Source: SLQH01 sp964612995 (GTDB lineage: Bacteria; Planctomycetota; UBA11346). Taken from it: a stretch of 7,299 nt of DNA. Below are positions 1 to 5,946 of the stretch, one piece after another. Made by a program: the position numbers and the translations under genes. The number at the start of each line of letters is the position of its first letter. Position 1 is the stretch's first letter. The notes beneath the pieces are model-generated. The model was not told where the DNA came from. It searched no databases and saw only the letters and a program-made list of their open reading frames with translations. The DNA lies in the NCBI GenBank assembly GCA_964612995.1, contig CAZTGE010000178.1, positions 1-7,299 on the forward strand. The letters run 5' to 3'.

Positions 1-50
1 CGAAGCCGCGAGGGGGCAGCGCCCCCTGTGAGGGAAGCCTCATGGCTGAC
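1..50. repeat. Palindromic repeat, copy 1
   Basis: The core at 11-27 is AGGGGGCAGCGCCCCCT, a 7-bp perfect stem around a 3-nt AGC loop. Positions 1-27 match 220-246 exactly (27 bp, same orientation). Positions 11-50 match 7130-7169 with three mismatches. This copy therefore has the left half of copy 2 and the right half of copy 3. The outer arms of this copy do not pair, unlike copy 3. The window begins at its first base, so the repeat may extend further left. The repeats are seen directly; their function is unknown. Confidence 0.85.
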
Positions 51-93
51 GCGTCCCTCAGAGCGCCAGAACCGCCCATCCGCAGCGCCCGGA

Positions 94-220
94 GCCCGGC
101 CAGGCCTGGCCGGGCGACCGGCCGACCGAGGAACGATTTTCGGCGAAAATGGCCCGCAGGGCCGCCGAAAACGCCAGCGCAGCTGGCGAGCGACGACCGA
201 GGCGCGTGGGGGTACGCGCC
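94..220. repeat. Chain of five stem-loops upstream of gspF
   Basis: Five inverted repeats follow one another. 94-115 is a perfect 22-bp palindrome (11+11). 136-150 is ATTTTC-GGC-GAAAAT. 151-163 is GGCCC-GCA-GGGCC. 172-188 is CGCCAGC-GCA-GCTGGCG. 201-220 has a 7-bp stem, GGCGCGT and ACGCGCC, around GGGGGT. The third and fourth are each preceded by CGAAAAT or CGAAAAC (144-150 and 166-172) and share the apical bases CGCAG, so they look like diverged units of one module. The repeat core at 230-246 adds a sixth hairpin. I see no convincing sigma-70 promoter in 28-258. The chain may be a selfish palindromic element or a structured 5' leader; the sequence does not decide this. Confidence 0.7.
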
Positions 221-246
221 GAAGCCGCGAGGGGGCAGCGCCCCCT
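220..246. repeat. Palindromic repeat, copy 2, abutting the gspF ribosome binding site
   Basis: Exact 27-bp copy of positions 1-27, with the AGGGGGC-AGC-GCCCCCT hairpin at 230-246. It ends one base before the gspF Shine-Dalgarno sequence at 248-253, so a folded hairpin would sit directly beside the ribosome binding site. The bases after it (GGAGAGCCCATGG) resemble those after copy 1 (GGGAAGCCTCATGG). Confidence 0.85.
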
Positions 247-247
247 C

Positions 248-253
248 AAGGAG
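248..253 (+). promoter_or_regulatory. Ribosome binding site of gspF
   Basis: AAGGAG lies 5 nt before the ATG at 259. It fixes the gspF start at 259 rather than at in-frame start codons further upstream, which would prepend an Arg/Pro-rich stretch read from the stem-loop repeats. Confidence 0.75.
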
Positions 254-258
254 AGCCC

Positions 259-1515
259 ATGGATGAGGTCGCGGCTGCCGCCCAGCGCCTGTTCGCCTAT
301 CGCGCCATCGAGCTCGCCACCGGGCGCGTACGCCAGGGGGAGCAGATGGGCGAGGATGCCTACGCCGTGCGCGCAGCATTGCGTCGGGTCGGCCTCCAGG
401 TCGAAGCTGTCCGCCCCGTCGGTGGCGGTGACGGCGCGCGCTGGCTCGGCCCGCTGCGCGCCGCCTGGCAAGCGCGCCAAAGGCGTCGTCGTCGCGGCGC
501 CCGCGCCGATCTGTTCGATGCGCTGGCCACCATGCTCGAAGCCGGCCTGCCGCTCGAGCAGGGGGTGGCCGCGCTCGCCGCCTCGCCGGTGCGCGGCGCC
601 GGCGAGCGCCACACGCTGATCGCCCTGCGCGAACACCTGCGCGCCGGCACCCAGCTCAGCGATGCCTGCAGCCTGCACCCCGACTGGTTCGACGCGCTCG
701 ATATCGCGATGATCGGCGCCGGCCAGCAGGCTGGCAACCTCGTCGCCGTGCTCCGTGATCTCAGCCGCCACCACCAGGCCGGCACCGCCTTGGGCCACCG
801 CCTGTTCACCGCGCTCGCCTACCCCTGCTTCCTGCTGCTGATGGCGGTGGTGGTCGTCGTATTCCTCTCCCGCAACACCCTGCCCCAGCTGCTGACCATG
901 CTCGAGAGCGCTCAGCGCGACCCGCCGGCGGTCACCCTTGCCCTGGTCGGCCTCGGGGACGCCGTCTACAACTGGTGGTGGCTCGCCCTGCTCGCCGTCT
1001 TGTTCCTGCTGCCCCTCATGCGCTGGTGCATGGCACGGATCCCGACGCAATCACGCTTGGGCACGTTGCTCTCCGGCAATCCCTTCGCCCGGGCGCTGCG
1101 TCGCGGCCGGGTCGCCGGGCTCGCTTTCACCCTCGCACGGCTACAGCGCAGCGGGCTGCCGCTGACCGATTCGCTCCAGGCCGCGGCCGAGGTCGCCGAT
1201 TCCCGCGCTCTGCGCCGTCTTCTGCTCGACGCCGCCGAGCAGATCCGCGATGGTCGCGACTTCTCCCGTGCCATCGCCGGCTCCGACCTGCTCGACCCCG
1301 AGTTCGCCCAACTGCTGGAACTCGGCGAGCAGAGCGGCGAGTTGCCGAGCATGCTCGAGCGCATCGCAGATCGCTATCAGCGCGCCGCCAGTCGTAGTAT
1401 CGAACGCCTGACCGCGCTGCTCGAACCGGTGGCCATCCTCGTGCTCGCCCTGCTCATCGGCACCGTTGTTCTCGCGGCCATCGCCCCGCTGTTGCAGATG
1501 AGCCGGATCGTATGA
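259..1515 (+). CDS. gspF: Type II secretion system inner-membrane protein GspF
   Basis: 418 residues, close to the usual GspF length of about 400. In the family, GspF is the polytopic platform protein that couples the cytoplasmic ATPase GspE to pseudopilus assembly. Residues 11-53 resemble the GspF N-terminal segment. Two T2SF domains follow, at about 85-205 and 288-410, each with an (A/S)GLPL motif (95-99, 298-302). The second has the classic GEQSGEL (356-362); the equivalent in the first is GQQAGNL (155-161), with Glu replaced by Gln. Membrane segments are at about 185-204, 239-256 and 388-411, followed by the typical PLLQM near the C-terminus. Residues 75-79 form a run of five Arg, probably cytoplasmic. 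The start is chosen on its Shine-Dalgarno sequence and family length. It is the first gene of the operon in this window. No gspE is visible upstream. Confidence 0.93.
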   Translation: MDEVAAAAQRLFAYRAIELATGRVRQGEQMGEDAYAVRAALRRVGLQVEAVRPVGGGDGARWLGPLRAAWQARQRRRRRGARADLFDALATMLEAGLPLEQGVAALAASPVRGAGERHTLIALREHLRAGTQLSDACSLHPDWFDALDIAMIGAGQQAGNLVAVLRDLSRHHQAGTALGHRLFTALAYPCFLLLMAVVVVVFLSRNTLPQLLTMLESAQRDPPAVTLALVGLGDAVYNWWWLALLAVLFLLPLMRWCMARIPTQSRLGTLLSGNPFARALRRGRVAGLAFTLARLQRSGLPLTDSLQAAAEVADSRALRRLLLDAAEQIRDGRDFSRAIAGSDLLDPEFAQLLELGEQSGELPSMLERIADRYQRAASRSIERLTALLEPVAILVLALLIGTVVLAAIAPLLQMSRIV

Positions 1516-1780
1516 AGATCTACTGCAGCGGGCCTGGCAATTGCAGAGGGGGCACTGCCCGCTCGTGGCTTCGGCGCGTCGATCGCCCTCGCTGCCCGTC
1601 GATGGGCTTTGCCGGCCACAAGTCCAGCCGGGGCCGGCTATCACGTTGCGATGCCGACTCTGCCTCCCACATGTCGCCACTCGCCAGTTTCGCTGGCGTT
1701 ACGTCGTCCTCGCTCCTCTTGCGTTCTCCGGTCTCAGGCCCACCGCTCTGTTCCCCCGCACACCGTTCCCCCAGGATTTT
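1516..1780 (+). other. 265-nt gap between gspF and gspG
   Basis: This is the only real gap in the operon; later genes overlap their neighbours. It has lower G+C than its surroundings and is C/T-rich towards its 3' end. Inverted repeats include AGCGGGC/GCCCGCT (1527-1533 with 1557-1563), GCCGGCC/GGCCGGC (1611-1617 with 1632-1638) and CGCCAG/CTGGCG (1682-1687 with 1693-1698). A 92-codon frame runs from ATG 1512, in an ATGA overlap with the gspF stop, to TGA 1788-1790, in an ATGA overlap with the second possible gspG start. Its residues (rich in Ser, Arg, Cys and Pro) and its lower third-position G+C, roughly 70% by hand count, do not look like a real protein. No promoter could be recognised. 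Confidence 0.5.
1773..1776 (+). promoter_or_regulatory. Weak ribosome binding site of gspG
   Basis: AGGA lies 4 nt before ATG 1781 and 10 nt before the in-frame ATG 1787. Neither spacing is ideal, so the start could be either codon; they differ by two residues in the prepilin leader only. Confidence 0.4.
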
Positions 1781-2224
1781 ATGTCCATGAGCCATATTTC
1801 CCGCTTTGGTGCCCGCGCCGGCATGACCCTGGTCGAGGTCCTCGCCGTGGTCGTCATTCTCGGACTGATCGCCACCACCGTCACCGTCGCGGTCAGCGGT
1901 TCGATGGGCGAGGCCAAGCATCAGATCGCCATCTCGCAGATCGCGCGTCTCGAACGGCGCCTCGACACCTACAAGCTCAAGAAACACCGCTATCCCACCA
2001 GCGGCGAGGGGCTGGCCGTACTCACCGCCGACCCCAAGGCGCCGTGGTACGTCGAGCCGGCCCAGCTCAACGACCCCTGGGGCCGACCCTACGCCTATGT
2101 CGTTCCCGGCCCCGACGGCCATTATTACGAGATAGTCAGTTACGGGGCCGACGGCATGGCTGGGGGCACCGGTGAGGACGCCGACCTGAGCTCGATCGGG
2201 CAGGCCGACAACGACCTCCAATGA
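1781..2224 (+). CDS. gspG: Type II secretion major pseudopilin GspG
   Basis: 147 residues, typical for GspG, the protein that polymerises into the periplasmic pseudopilus. The class III leader is 14 residues with cleavage expected at G14|M15 in AG|MTLVEVLAVVVILGLI. Met is at +1 instead of the usual Phe, and Glu5 is present (E19). A hydrophobic helix spans about 15-38. The family signature follows: RYPTSGEGL (70-78), NDPWGRPYAYVVPG (97-110), and the C-terminal loop GADGMAGGTGEDADL (122-136), which corresponds to the calcium-binding loop of known GspG proteins. The stop overlaps the gspH start (ATGA). The start at 1787 is an alternative. Cleavage needs a GspO/PilD peptidase, which is not encoded in the window. 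Confidence 0.95.
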   Translation: MSMSHISRFGARAGMTLVEVLAVVVILGLIATTVTVAVSGSMGEAKHQIAISQIARLERRLDTYKLKKHRYPTSGEGLAVLTADPKAPWYVEPAQLNDPWGRPYAYVVPGPDGHYYEIVSYGADGMAGGTGEDADLSSIGQADNDLQ

Positions 2225-2733
2225 GCCGTTCGTCACTTCGGTACGCCGGGGCGAGCGCATGGCCGCGCATGGCTGAGGGTCCTCCGGCGGGTCGCGGTGC
2301 CTGCCGGCCAGGCGCCGCCGGTGGGTTCACGCTCATCGAATTGCTGGCCGTGGTCGTGCTCGCCGGCCTCGTCGCCGGGCTGGGTGCTGGCGCGCTGGTG
2401 CATCTCGCCGAGCCCGATCCGTTCACAGCTGCGCGCGAGCGACTCGTCGCTGGCTTCGTCCTGGCGACGAGCGCGGCGCGTCGTGGTGAGGCACGGACGG
2501 TCGAACTCGACGCCACCGGTCTGCGGCACGAACTCGAGCCCTTGGCCACACTGCCAGACACGGTCAGCGTCGTCTGGTCCGATCCGGACGGCGGTGCGGT
2601 GGCCCGGTTGCGCTTCGACTCGCGGGGCCGCTCGCGCGATCTGATCATCACCTGCCGTGCCGGAGAGGAGCGCCGTCGCTACCTGCGCAGCGGCATCACC
2701 GGGCTCTGGCTCGCAGCGGAGCCACGCCCGTGA
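2221..2733 (+). CDS. gspH: Type II secretion minor pseudopilin GspH
   Basis: 170 residues. The prepilin site is G35|F36 in GG|FTLIELLAVVVLAGL with Glu5 (E40), followed by a globular region with beta-strand-like stretches (VELDATGLRHELEPL, VARLRFDSRGRSRDLIITC). GspH belongs to the minor pseudopilins that form the tip with I, J and K. Assignment rests on the prepilin signature and on its place between gspG and gspI; the globular part is too divergent to be specific. The 35-residue leader is unusually long. An in-frame ATG at 2269 would give a 19-residue leader (MAEGPPAG...), but the ATG at 2221 overlaps the gspG stop in the ATGA pattern seen along the operon. Confidence 0.85.
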   Translation: MSRSSLRYAGASAWPRMAEGPPAGRGACRPGAAGGFTLIELLAVVVLAGLVAGLGAGALVHLAEPDPFTAARERLVAGFVLATSAARRGEARTVELDATGLRHELEPLATLPDTVSVVWSDPDGGAVARLRFDSRGRSRDLIITCRAGEERRRYLRSGITGLWLAAEPRP

Positions 2734-3182
2734 GCCCCCGTGGCGGCTTCACCCTGCTCGAGACGCTGGCCGCGGTCGCGCTGCTCGCGCTGCTCGCCGC
2801 CGGGGCGATGCCGTTGTGGCGCGATCTCGTCGCGGCCGACGACCAGCTCGATCGTGCCGCCACCGCCGCCGGGCTGCTCGCCGACCTCGACCCCGATACG
2901 CTGGTCGAGTCGTGGCGTGATCACGGCATCGCCATCGGCGCCCCGGAGGCCGCCTGCAGGCTCGAAGTCGCCCCGCTTCCGTCCCGCCTCGGTCCTGCCG
3001 TCGACGAAGACGACCCCGGCCCCGCCGGCTTCCGGTGCTGGGTGCTGCTGCGCATCCGGCAGGGCACAGGCGGGCCAGTGCTCGCCAGCCGTATCCATCT
3101 CGCCCCGCCCGCCCTCTGCGCCGCCATGCTCGCGGCCGAGGGGGGCGCCGCAGCCGCCGACGGCCAGCGGGGTGCGCCATGA
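2730..3182 (+). CDS. gspI: Type II secretion minor pseudopilin GspI
   Basis: 150 residues, starting at GTG in a GTGA overlap with the gspH stop. A short leader MSPRGG is cleaved at G6|F7 in FTLLETLAAVALLALL, with Glu5 at E11. The short leader, FTLLE(T/V)L motif, size and place in the H-I-J-K series fit GspI, which nucleates the tip complex with J and K. It has three cysteines (76, 103, 130) beyond the membrane helix and a tail rich in Ala and Gly after residue 135. The body has little recognisable similarity, so the identity relies on order as well as motif. Confidence 0.85.
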   Translation: MSPRGGFTLLETLAAVALLALLAAGAMPLWRDLVAADDQLDRAATAAGLLADLDPDTLVESWRDHGIAIGAPEAACRLEVAPLPSRLGPAVDEDDPGPAGFRCWVLLRIRQGTGGPVLASRIHLAPPALCAAMLAAEGGAAAADGQRGAP

Positions 3183-3709
3183 GTCGTCGTGCCCGCGATG
3201 GTTTCACCCTGCTCGAGGTCCTGTTGGCCCTGACCCTGCTGGTCACCGCCAGCACGCTCGCCTGGGCCTGGATCGCCAACGTGACCACCCACGGTCGCCT
3301 GACCGCCGCCCGCTTCGCCACCCGCCGTGCCTTGATCCGGGTCGCCGCGGCGATGCGCGACGACCTCCTCGGTGCCGTGCGCGATGCCGAGGGCCGGTTG
3401 TATCGCATCGACGCTGCGGGCAGTCTCCATTGTCTCACCCTTTACGCGCCGCCCGGCTCGCCCCCCGGGCTCCACCCGGTGGCCTGGCGCTACGAACCCG
3501 CAGGCGGCCGTGTTCTGCGCGTGCGCAGTGCCCCTGCGGCCGGGCCCGAGCGCCCGGCCGGCCCGACGGTCGCGCGGCCCTGTGCCGATGGCCTGGCCGA
3601 CTTCGCCTGCCGTATCGAAGGCTCCTGCCTGGTGCTCGAAGCCGCTGTCGAGGCCGAGGCCCAGCCGCTGCTCGTGCGTCTGCCGTGTGGCTTGGAGCCC
3701 GCGCCATGA
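3179..3709 (+). CDS. gspJ: Type II secretion minor pseudopilin GspJ
   Basis: 176 residues. Prepilin cleavage is at G8|F9 in DG|FTLLEVLLALTLL, Glu5 at E13, with the hydrophobic helix at about 9-33. GspJ is a tip pseudopilin that binds I and K. The body contains the family-like stretch RRALIRVAAAMRDDLLGAV (49-67) after the helix, then beta-rich segments (VAWRYEPAGGRVLRV, 101-115). There are five cysteines (85, 135, 144, 150, 170), unusual for this family and possibly disulphide-forming. The reading frame is open 48 codons further upstream, inside gspI, but the ATGA overlap and the short basic leader fix the start at 3179. Confidence 0.88.
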   Translation: MSRRARDGFTLLEVLLALTLLVTASTLAWAWIANVTTHGRLTAARFATRRALIRVAAAMRDDLLGAVRDAEGRLYRIDAAGSLHCLTLYAPPGSPPGLHPVAWRYEPAGGRVLRVRSAPAAGPERPAGPTVARPCADGLADFACRIEGSCLVLEAAVEAEAQPLLVRLPCGLEPAP

Positions 3710-4554
3710 CCGGTCGTACCGCCAGCCGCTCCGGTGTCGCCCTATTGCTGGTACTCGTCGCGCTCAGCGTCGCCCTGGCTGGCCTCGCCGCCGCGCTGGG
3801 CCTGTCTCAGGCCACGCGTCACGCCCAGCACGCGCGCGGGGTCGACGATCAGCTCGTCGCTCTCGCCCTCGCGACCGAAGGGCTCGCCAGGCGCTGGATC
3901 GCTGACGCCGGTGCGACCATGGTGCTCGATCCCGACCAGCCCCGTGCGGGAGTCCTGGTGCTCGATGACCGCATCACCGTCCCGGCTCATGGCGACGCCC
4001 TCGTCCGGGTCGAGGTCTACGACGCCTGGGCCGGTCTGCCCGGCCATCTCGTCGGCCCTGCCGGTGCGCTGGCCACGTTCAAGCCGGCGCGCTGGGGCGG
4101 AGTCGCCATCCCCGCATCCGTCGCCGGGGGCCCCGCCGGTGCCAGCGATCTGATCGAACGGGTGCGCGGTATCGGCGCGCTCCCGCGCTTCCCCGACCCC
4201 CGGGACCCCGCTCGCACCGGGCTCGCCCTTGCCCATTGGCTGGCTCCGCATTCAGATGGCCGCGTGAACGTCAACACGGTACCACCCTCGCTGCTCCAGG
4301 GCCTGATCGAGCGCGCCGGTCGCGGTGATGCCCGAGCGATCCTCGAGCGCCGCCGTCGCGGCGAGCGGGTGACGCTGCAGCACCGGCGCATCGACGCCCG
4401 CGATGAGCATGGCTTCCAGCTGGTCGACCGCACCGCCTGTTGGAACGCCCGCATCGACGTACGCTGGGCCGGGCATCACCGCGCCTGGTGGGTGGTTTTC
4501 GCCGCGACCGAAGCCGGTTTGTTCCGGGTCCAACGCCATGTCATCCACGACTGA
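3706..4554 (+). CDS. gspK: Type II secretion tip pseudopilin GspK
   Basis: 282 residues, somewhat shorter than the usual 300-330 for GspK. The leader MTGRTASRSG is cleaved at G10|V11 before VALLLVLVALSVALAGLAAALG. Residue +5 is Leu, not Glu, which is the hallmark of GspK, the largest pseudopilin, which caps the tip. Residues 43-64 (ARGVDDQLVALALATEGLARRW) fit the conserved helix after the membrane segment. SDGRVNVNTVPPSLLQGLI (183-201) matches the GspK motif around (R/K)(I/V)NVNTAP. The C-terminus (250-278) is beta-like, ending in FRVQRHVIHD. The start overlaps the gspJ stop (ATGA). The same frame is open far upstream through gspI and gspJ, but that stretch is a GC-rich shadow. Confidence 0.92.
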   Translation: MTGRTASRSGVALLLVLVALSVALAGLAAALGLSQATRHAQHARGVDDQLVALALATEGLARRWIADAGATMVLDPDQPRAGVLVLDDRITVPAHGDALVRVEVYDAWAGLPGHLVGPAGALATFKPARWGGVAIPASVAGGPAGASDLIERVRGIGALPRFPDPRDPARTGLALAHWLAPHSDGRVNVNTVPPSLLQGLIERAGRGDARAILERRRRGERVTLQHRRIDARDEHGFQLVDRTACWNARIDVRWAGHHRAWWVVFAATEAGLFRVQRHVIHD

Positions 4555-5038
4555 CGCGCCCGCGCCCCCATCCCCGCCCTCGCGGCGCGACCCCGCCTTG
4601 CGCATGCGCCTCGGCCTGCTGTGCTCGTTGCTCGTGGTCGCCGCCGGGCTCGGCCTGCTCGCCCGCTGGGCCCTGGCCGAGCTGCCGGTCGCGCCGGCGC
4701 CGCCCGCGCTCCCGGATCCGGCGCCGGATGCCCCGCCGCCGAGCGGGAGCCTGAGCATCGACCCCGCTGCCTGGCAGATCGCCCTGTGGCAGCCGCTGCG
4801 CGATCCGCCGGAGGTGGAACCACCGCCGCCGGAACCCCCGCAACCGACCGCCGCGCTGTTCTCGGTCGTGGTCCAGGGCGACACCCGCACCGCGGTGCTC
4901 GACCTCGGAGCCGCCGAGGGCCTGGTCTACCTCGAATCCGGTCAGGAGCACGGCGATTACGAGGTGCGCACCATTCACGCCGAGGCCGTCGAGATCGTCT
5001 TCCGTGGCCACCCCTTCCGTCTGGAGCTGGCCCGATGA
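4538..5038 (+). CDS. GspC/GspN-like protein with HR domain only
   Basis: 166 residues. A short cytoplasmic N-terminus rich in Pro and Ser (1-22) precedes one membrane segment (about 25-45). Pro-rich linkers (50-70, 89-103) flank AAWQIALWQPLRDPPE, which resembles the short motif that leads into the HR domain in GspC-like proteins. A beta-rich domain (about 106-165: ALFSVVVQGDTRTAVLDLG ... AEAVEIVFRGHPFRLEL) has the pattern of the GspC homology region. In known systems the HR domain binds the secretin GspD and links it to the L-M platform. There is no C-terminal PDZ or coiled coil, so this is a minimal C-like protein; XpsN/PilP-type partners are the alternative. It overlaps gspK by 17 nt and gspL by ATGA. 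The domain call is by pattern only. An in-frame ATG at 4604 is a less likely start. Confidence 0.65.
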   Translation: MSSTTDAPAPPSPPSRRDPALRMRLGLLCSLLVVAAGLGLLARWALAELPVAPAPPALPDPAPDAPPPSGSLSIDPAAWQIALWQPLRDPPEVEPPPPEPPQPTAALFSVVVQGDTRTAVLDLGAAEGLVYLESGQEHGDYEVRTIHAEAVEIVFRGHPFRLELAR

Positions 5039-5946
5039 CCGCCGCCAGCGCCACCGCTGCCACCCCGGCACCCATCGCCACCCTCGCCCCGGAGGAACTC
5101 TACTGGGGTCTGATCGCGGCGCCGGCGCCCCACGCCGCGGCTGCCCGGCGCTACCGCTTCGAGGCCCAGCTGCCCGTGCCCGTCGAGACACTGCACTGCG
5201 TCGAGCATCCACTCGGCGACGGCCGGGTGGTCTGCGTCGCCATCGAGACCGAGCGGTTGCGCGAACTGCTCCACCTGCGCGAGGACATCGATACTGGCAC
5301 CTGGGCCGTGATCCCCGCGGACGCGCCACCGGCACTGCACGCGGCGGGGGTCGATGCTGCCGCCTGCGCCCGGCTGAATCTGCTCAACGGGGATTTCGAA
5401 CCCCTGCGTCGTCGGCGCTTGCGCCGCGCGGTGGCCGCCACCTGGATGCTCGGCCTGCTGCTCGCCCTCGGCCTCGCAGCCTTTGGCAGCGAACGGCGGG
5501 CGCGTGCCGAGCGCCGTGCTGCCGCACGCATCGCCCGCGTCACCAGTGACGCGGTCGCCGCCGCATTCCCCCCGGAGGAGGGCGAAGCCGCGCTGCCGCC
5601 GGAATCGCGCCTGACCCAGCATCTCCGGCGCCTTCGCCAGGCCGGCGATCGCAGTATCGACCCGACCGCCGCCAACGCCATCGCCGGCACGCTCGAATCG
5701 CTCTGTCAGGCCTGGCCCGGGGCACGGCGTTATCAGATCGCCACCCTCACCGCCGCTGCCGACCGCATCATCCTCCGTGGTCGCGCGGCCACCAGCCCCG
5801 ACGTCGAGGCCCTCGCCCGCGCGCTCGACGGCGTTCTCGGCAACGGCCGGCGCTGGCGCTCCGCGCTCTCCTCGACCCACCGCCAGGGCGAGGACTTCGC
5901 CTTCGTCGTCACCCTCGAGCCCGCCGGCGCGCCGGAGCGGCCATGA
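5035..5946 (+). CDS. gspL: Type II secretion platform protein GspL, short form
   Basis: 303 residues, shorter than usual GspL (about 380-420). The cytoplasmic part is only about 130 residues and ends with LNLLNGDFEP (114-123), the NLLQG(E/P)F-like motif seen just before the membrane segment in GspL. One membrane helix is at about 132-151, followed by a basic helical stretch (153-175) and a periplasmic region. The C-terminal 75 residues (RYQIATLTAAADRIILRGRAATSPDVEALARALD ... FAFVVTLEP) have the strand-helix-strand pattern of the GspL/PilN ferredoxin-like domain. GspL normally recruits the ATPase GspE through its cytoplasmic actin-like domain and pairs with GspM. Here that domain is much reduced, so GspE binding may differ. 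ATGA overlaps on both sides. The membrane topology and neighbour gspM support the call; a PilN-like fusion is the alternative. Confidence 0.75.
   Translation: MTAASATAATPAPIATLAPEELYWGLIAAPAPHAAAARRYRFEAQLPVPVETLHCVEHPLGDGRVVCVAIETERLRELLHLREDIDTGTWAVIPADAPPALHAAGVDAAACARLNLLNGDFEPLRRRRLRRAVAATWMLGLLLALGLAAFGSERRARAERRAAARIARVTSDAVAAAFPPEEGEAALPPESRLTQHLRRLRQAGDRSIDPTAANAIAGTLESLCQAWPGARRYQIATLTAAADRIILRGRAATSPDVEALARALDGVLGNGRRWRSALSSTHRQGEDFAFVVTLEPAGAPERP

Noticed and set aside
1..246. CRISPR array
   Set aside because: The two 27-bp repeats are 192 nt apart, not at spacer distance, and the region between consists of inverted repeats. There are no cas genes.
28..258. Upstream extension of the gspF frame to GTG 28
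   Set aside because: The extra 77 residues read through hairpin repeats, are Arg/Pro/Gly-rich and have no counterpart in GspF. ATG 259 has a good Shine-Dalgarno sequence and gives the family length.
58..1050. 330-codon open frame on the minus strand, antisense to gspF
   Set aside because: Its residues are rich in Gly, Ala, Glu and Gln as expected for a shadow of a GC-rich gene. It covers the clear gspF coding sequence and has no recognisable motif.
1512..1790. 92-codon frame in the gspF-gspG gap as an annotated gene
   Set aside because: Despite ATGA overlaps at both ends, the peptide is Ser/Arg/Cys/Pro-rich with third-position G+C well below its neighbours. It is kept as a finding, not a gene.
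2740..3705. Long plus-strand frame upstream of gspK
   Set aside because: It shares the gspK frame but overlaps gspI and gspJ, which carry clear prepilin signatures. The translation is Arg/Pro/Ser-rich shadow sequence.
1781..4554. Reading the cluster as a type IV pilus or MSHA pilus locus
   Set aside because: GspG with the GADG...DAD loop and GspK lacking Glu5 but having NVNT are specific to T2SS. No major pilin, retraction ATPase or Msh-type genes are seen.
4621..5034. Extension of the gspL frame into the C-like gene
   Set aside because: The added residues are low-complexity Arg/Ala/Gly, and ATG 5035 matches the ATGA pattern. It cannot supply the missing actin-like domain.
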